Shown one piece after another: positions 62,999 through 64,000 of a DNA stretch of 64,000 nucleotides; the first letter of the stretch is position 1; the number at the start of each line of letters is the position of its first letter. The position numbers and the translations under genes are program-made. Below the pieces are notes generated by a model. The model was not told where the DNA came from and made no database searches. It worked only from the letters and a program-made list of their open reading frames with translations. This DNA is from JAEMQF01 sp963775015 (GTDB lineage: Bacteria; Pseudomonadota; Gammaproteobacteria; Burkholderiales; Burkholderiaceae_C). Location of the stretch: positions 186,001 through 250,000 of the forward strand of contig CAVZHI010000006.1 in the NCBI GenBank assembly GCA_963775015.1, given 5' to 3'.

Positions 62999-64000
62999 AT
63001 GCGCATCGAAGACATCCGCCAACGCCTGCAAAGCCTCGGCGCCGGACCCGGCCACGAGCGCCATGTGCTCGAGCGCTGGGCGCGCGGATTGCCCCAGGAC
63101 CATGGCAAGCGCCGTATCGAGGGCTTTCTGCCCAAGCGTTTGCGCGCCGTGCTGCCTGAGCTCGTGGACGAACTCGACGCACTCGCGCGCGTGCGCAGCG
63201 AACATCCAGCCGCCGACGGCTCGGCGCGTTTGCTCGTTGAACTCTCCGACGGCCAGGCGGTGGAAAGCGTGCTGCTGCCGCGCGACGGCGTGTGCGTCTC
63301 CACCCAGGTCGGTTGCGCGGTCGGCTGCGTGTTCTGCATGACGGGCCGCGGCGGCCTGTTGCGCCAGCTCGGCAGCGTCGAGATCGTCGCTCAAGTCGTG
63401 CTCGCACGGCAGCGGCGCAGCATACGCAAGGTCGTGTTCATGGGCATGGGCGAGCCGGCGCACAACCTGGACAACGTGATGGAGGCGATCGATCTGCTCG
63501 GCACCGAGGGGGCGTTTCCCCACAAGAACCTGGTGTTCTCCACCGTCGGCGATGCGCGCGTGTTCGAGCGCCTGCCGCTCGGCCGGGTCAAACCCGCGCT
63601 CGCGTTGTCGCTGCATTCGACAATTGCGCAACTGCGAGAGCGATTGCTGCCGCGCGCGCCGCGCATGACGCCCGCGGAACTGGTCGAGCAGGGCGAGCGC
63701 TATGCGCGGCTCACGAGTTACCCGATCCAGTACCAGTGGACGCTGATCGACGGCGTGAACGATGGCGACGACGAGATGGAGGGCATCGCCCGGTTGCTGC
63801 GCGGCAAGTACGCGATGATGAATCTGATTCCGTACAACGCGGTCGATGGCCTGCCCTTCGCGCGCCCAAGCGCCGAGCGCGCCGGCGCGATTGCGCAGTC
63901 GCTGAACCGGCGCGGAATCTACACGCGGCTGCGCCAATCGGCGGGTCAGGATGTGGATGCGGGCTGCGGGCAATTGCGGGCGCGATCCACAGGAATCTCC
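62999..64000 (+). CDS. RlmN/Cfr-like radical-SAM RNA methyltransferase, 3' end outside window
   Basis: Open from ATG 62999 to the window edge (334 codons). The radical-SAM cluster is C106-x3-C110-x2-C113 (GCAVGCVFCMTGRGG). SAM contact GMGEPAHNLDNVMEAI and KPALALSLHST are family marks. A second catalytic Cys (C323 in DVDAGCGQLRAR) matches the RlmN C-terminal Cys that forms the methyl-cysteine adduct. The N-terminal accessory domain is short and divergent compared with housekeeping RlmN. It is therefore probably a paralogue that methylates an adenine C2 (or C8) in an RNA. Confidence 0.85.
   Translation, partial: MRIEDIRQRLQSLGAGPGHERHVLERWARGLPQDHGKRRIEGFLPKRLRAVLPELVDELDALARVRSEHPAADGSARLLVELSDGQAVESVLLPRDGVCVSTQVGCAVGCVFCMTGRGGLLRQLGSVEIVAQVVLARQRRSIRKVVFMGMGEPAHNLDNVMEAIDLLGTEGAFPHKNLVFSTVGDARVFERLPLGRVKPALALSLHSTIAQLRERLLPRAPRMTPAELVEQGERYARLTSYPIQYQWTLIDGVNDGDDEMEGIARLLRGKYAMMNLIPYNAVDGLPFARPSAERAGAIAQSLNRRGIYTRLRQSAGQDVDAGCGQLRARSTGIS

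Overview
This window is GC-rich and densely coded, and looks like the chromosome of a free-living betaproteobacterium, most likely Burkholderiales. The signs are two Bug/TctC-type solute receptors, TRAP and Liv importers paired with catabolic enzymes, four ABC_sub_bind (PF04392) receptors or remnants, phasin- and H1-like proteins, and short palindromic repeats of the GTCATCCCGGCGAAnGCCGG type. I saw no rRNA, tRNA, prophage, intact IS element or CRISPR array.

Layout. 1-7321: Rieske oxygenase subunits, a uracil-DNA glycosylase, a Bug receptor, a redoxin, a cytochrome P450, a GlcG/HbpS protein and a DUF418 membrane protein. 7508-12515: a translationally coupled OmpR-type regulator and two paralogous PAS histidine kinases. 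12559-19560: small proteins, a MITE-like palindrome, a TPP enzyme, decayed YciI and VOC genes, an alpha/beta hydrolase, a phasin-like protein, DUF488, a halohydrin-dehalogenase-like SDR and a truncated solute-binding protein. 19569-24270: a large BNR-repeat secreted protein, a phosphotransferase and a small secreted protein. 24342-34588: reductive pyrimidine catabolism, with a RutR-like repressor divergent from preT, preA, dihydropyrimidinase, beta-ureidopropionase and a four-gene ABC importer. 34785-43976: a Liv-type importer with a lambda-crystallin-type dehydrogenase, a BKACE-type beta-keto acid cleavage enzyme and an SDR, divergent from a GntR regulator and a second SDR. 43991-46199: brnTA, a lysine-rich protein and an internally deleted receptor. 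46202-51728: TRAP transporter, SDR, FAH-family hydrolase and Bug receptor. 52049-64000: BLUF photoreceptor, KatG, remnants of two toxin-antitoxin modules, GFA, CDGSH and cyclase proteins, ORF6N, an ABC_sub_bind array, two methyltransferases and an RlmN-like radical-SAM enzyme cut by the window edge.

How the genes work together. The clearest pathway is uracil/thymine import, reduction by PreTA, ring opening by dihydropyrimidinase and hydrolysis by beta-ureidopropionase. It is probably controlled by the TetR-family protein through two adjacent palindromes. The Liv/BKACE locus probably imports a hydroxy acid, oxidises it to a beta-keto acid and cleaves it with acetyl-CoA.

Data quality. More than twenty single-base frame breaks fall in otherwise well conserved genes, including both subunits of one enzyme and both halves of KatG and PreA. 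I read most of these as sequencing or assembly indels and annotate the genes as whole, giving the break positions. True decay (missing domains, fused remnants) is marked separately. The most interesting single gene is at 18047-18730: an SDR-fold protein carrying both diagnostic halohydrin dehalogenase motifs.
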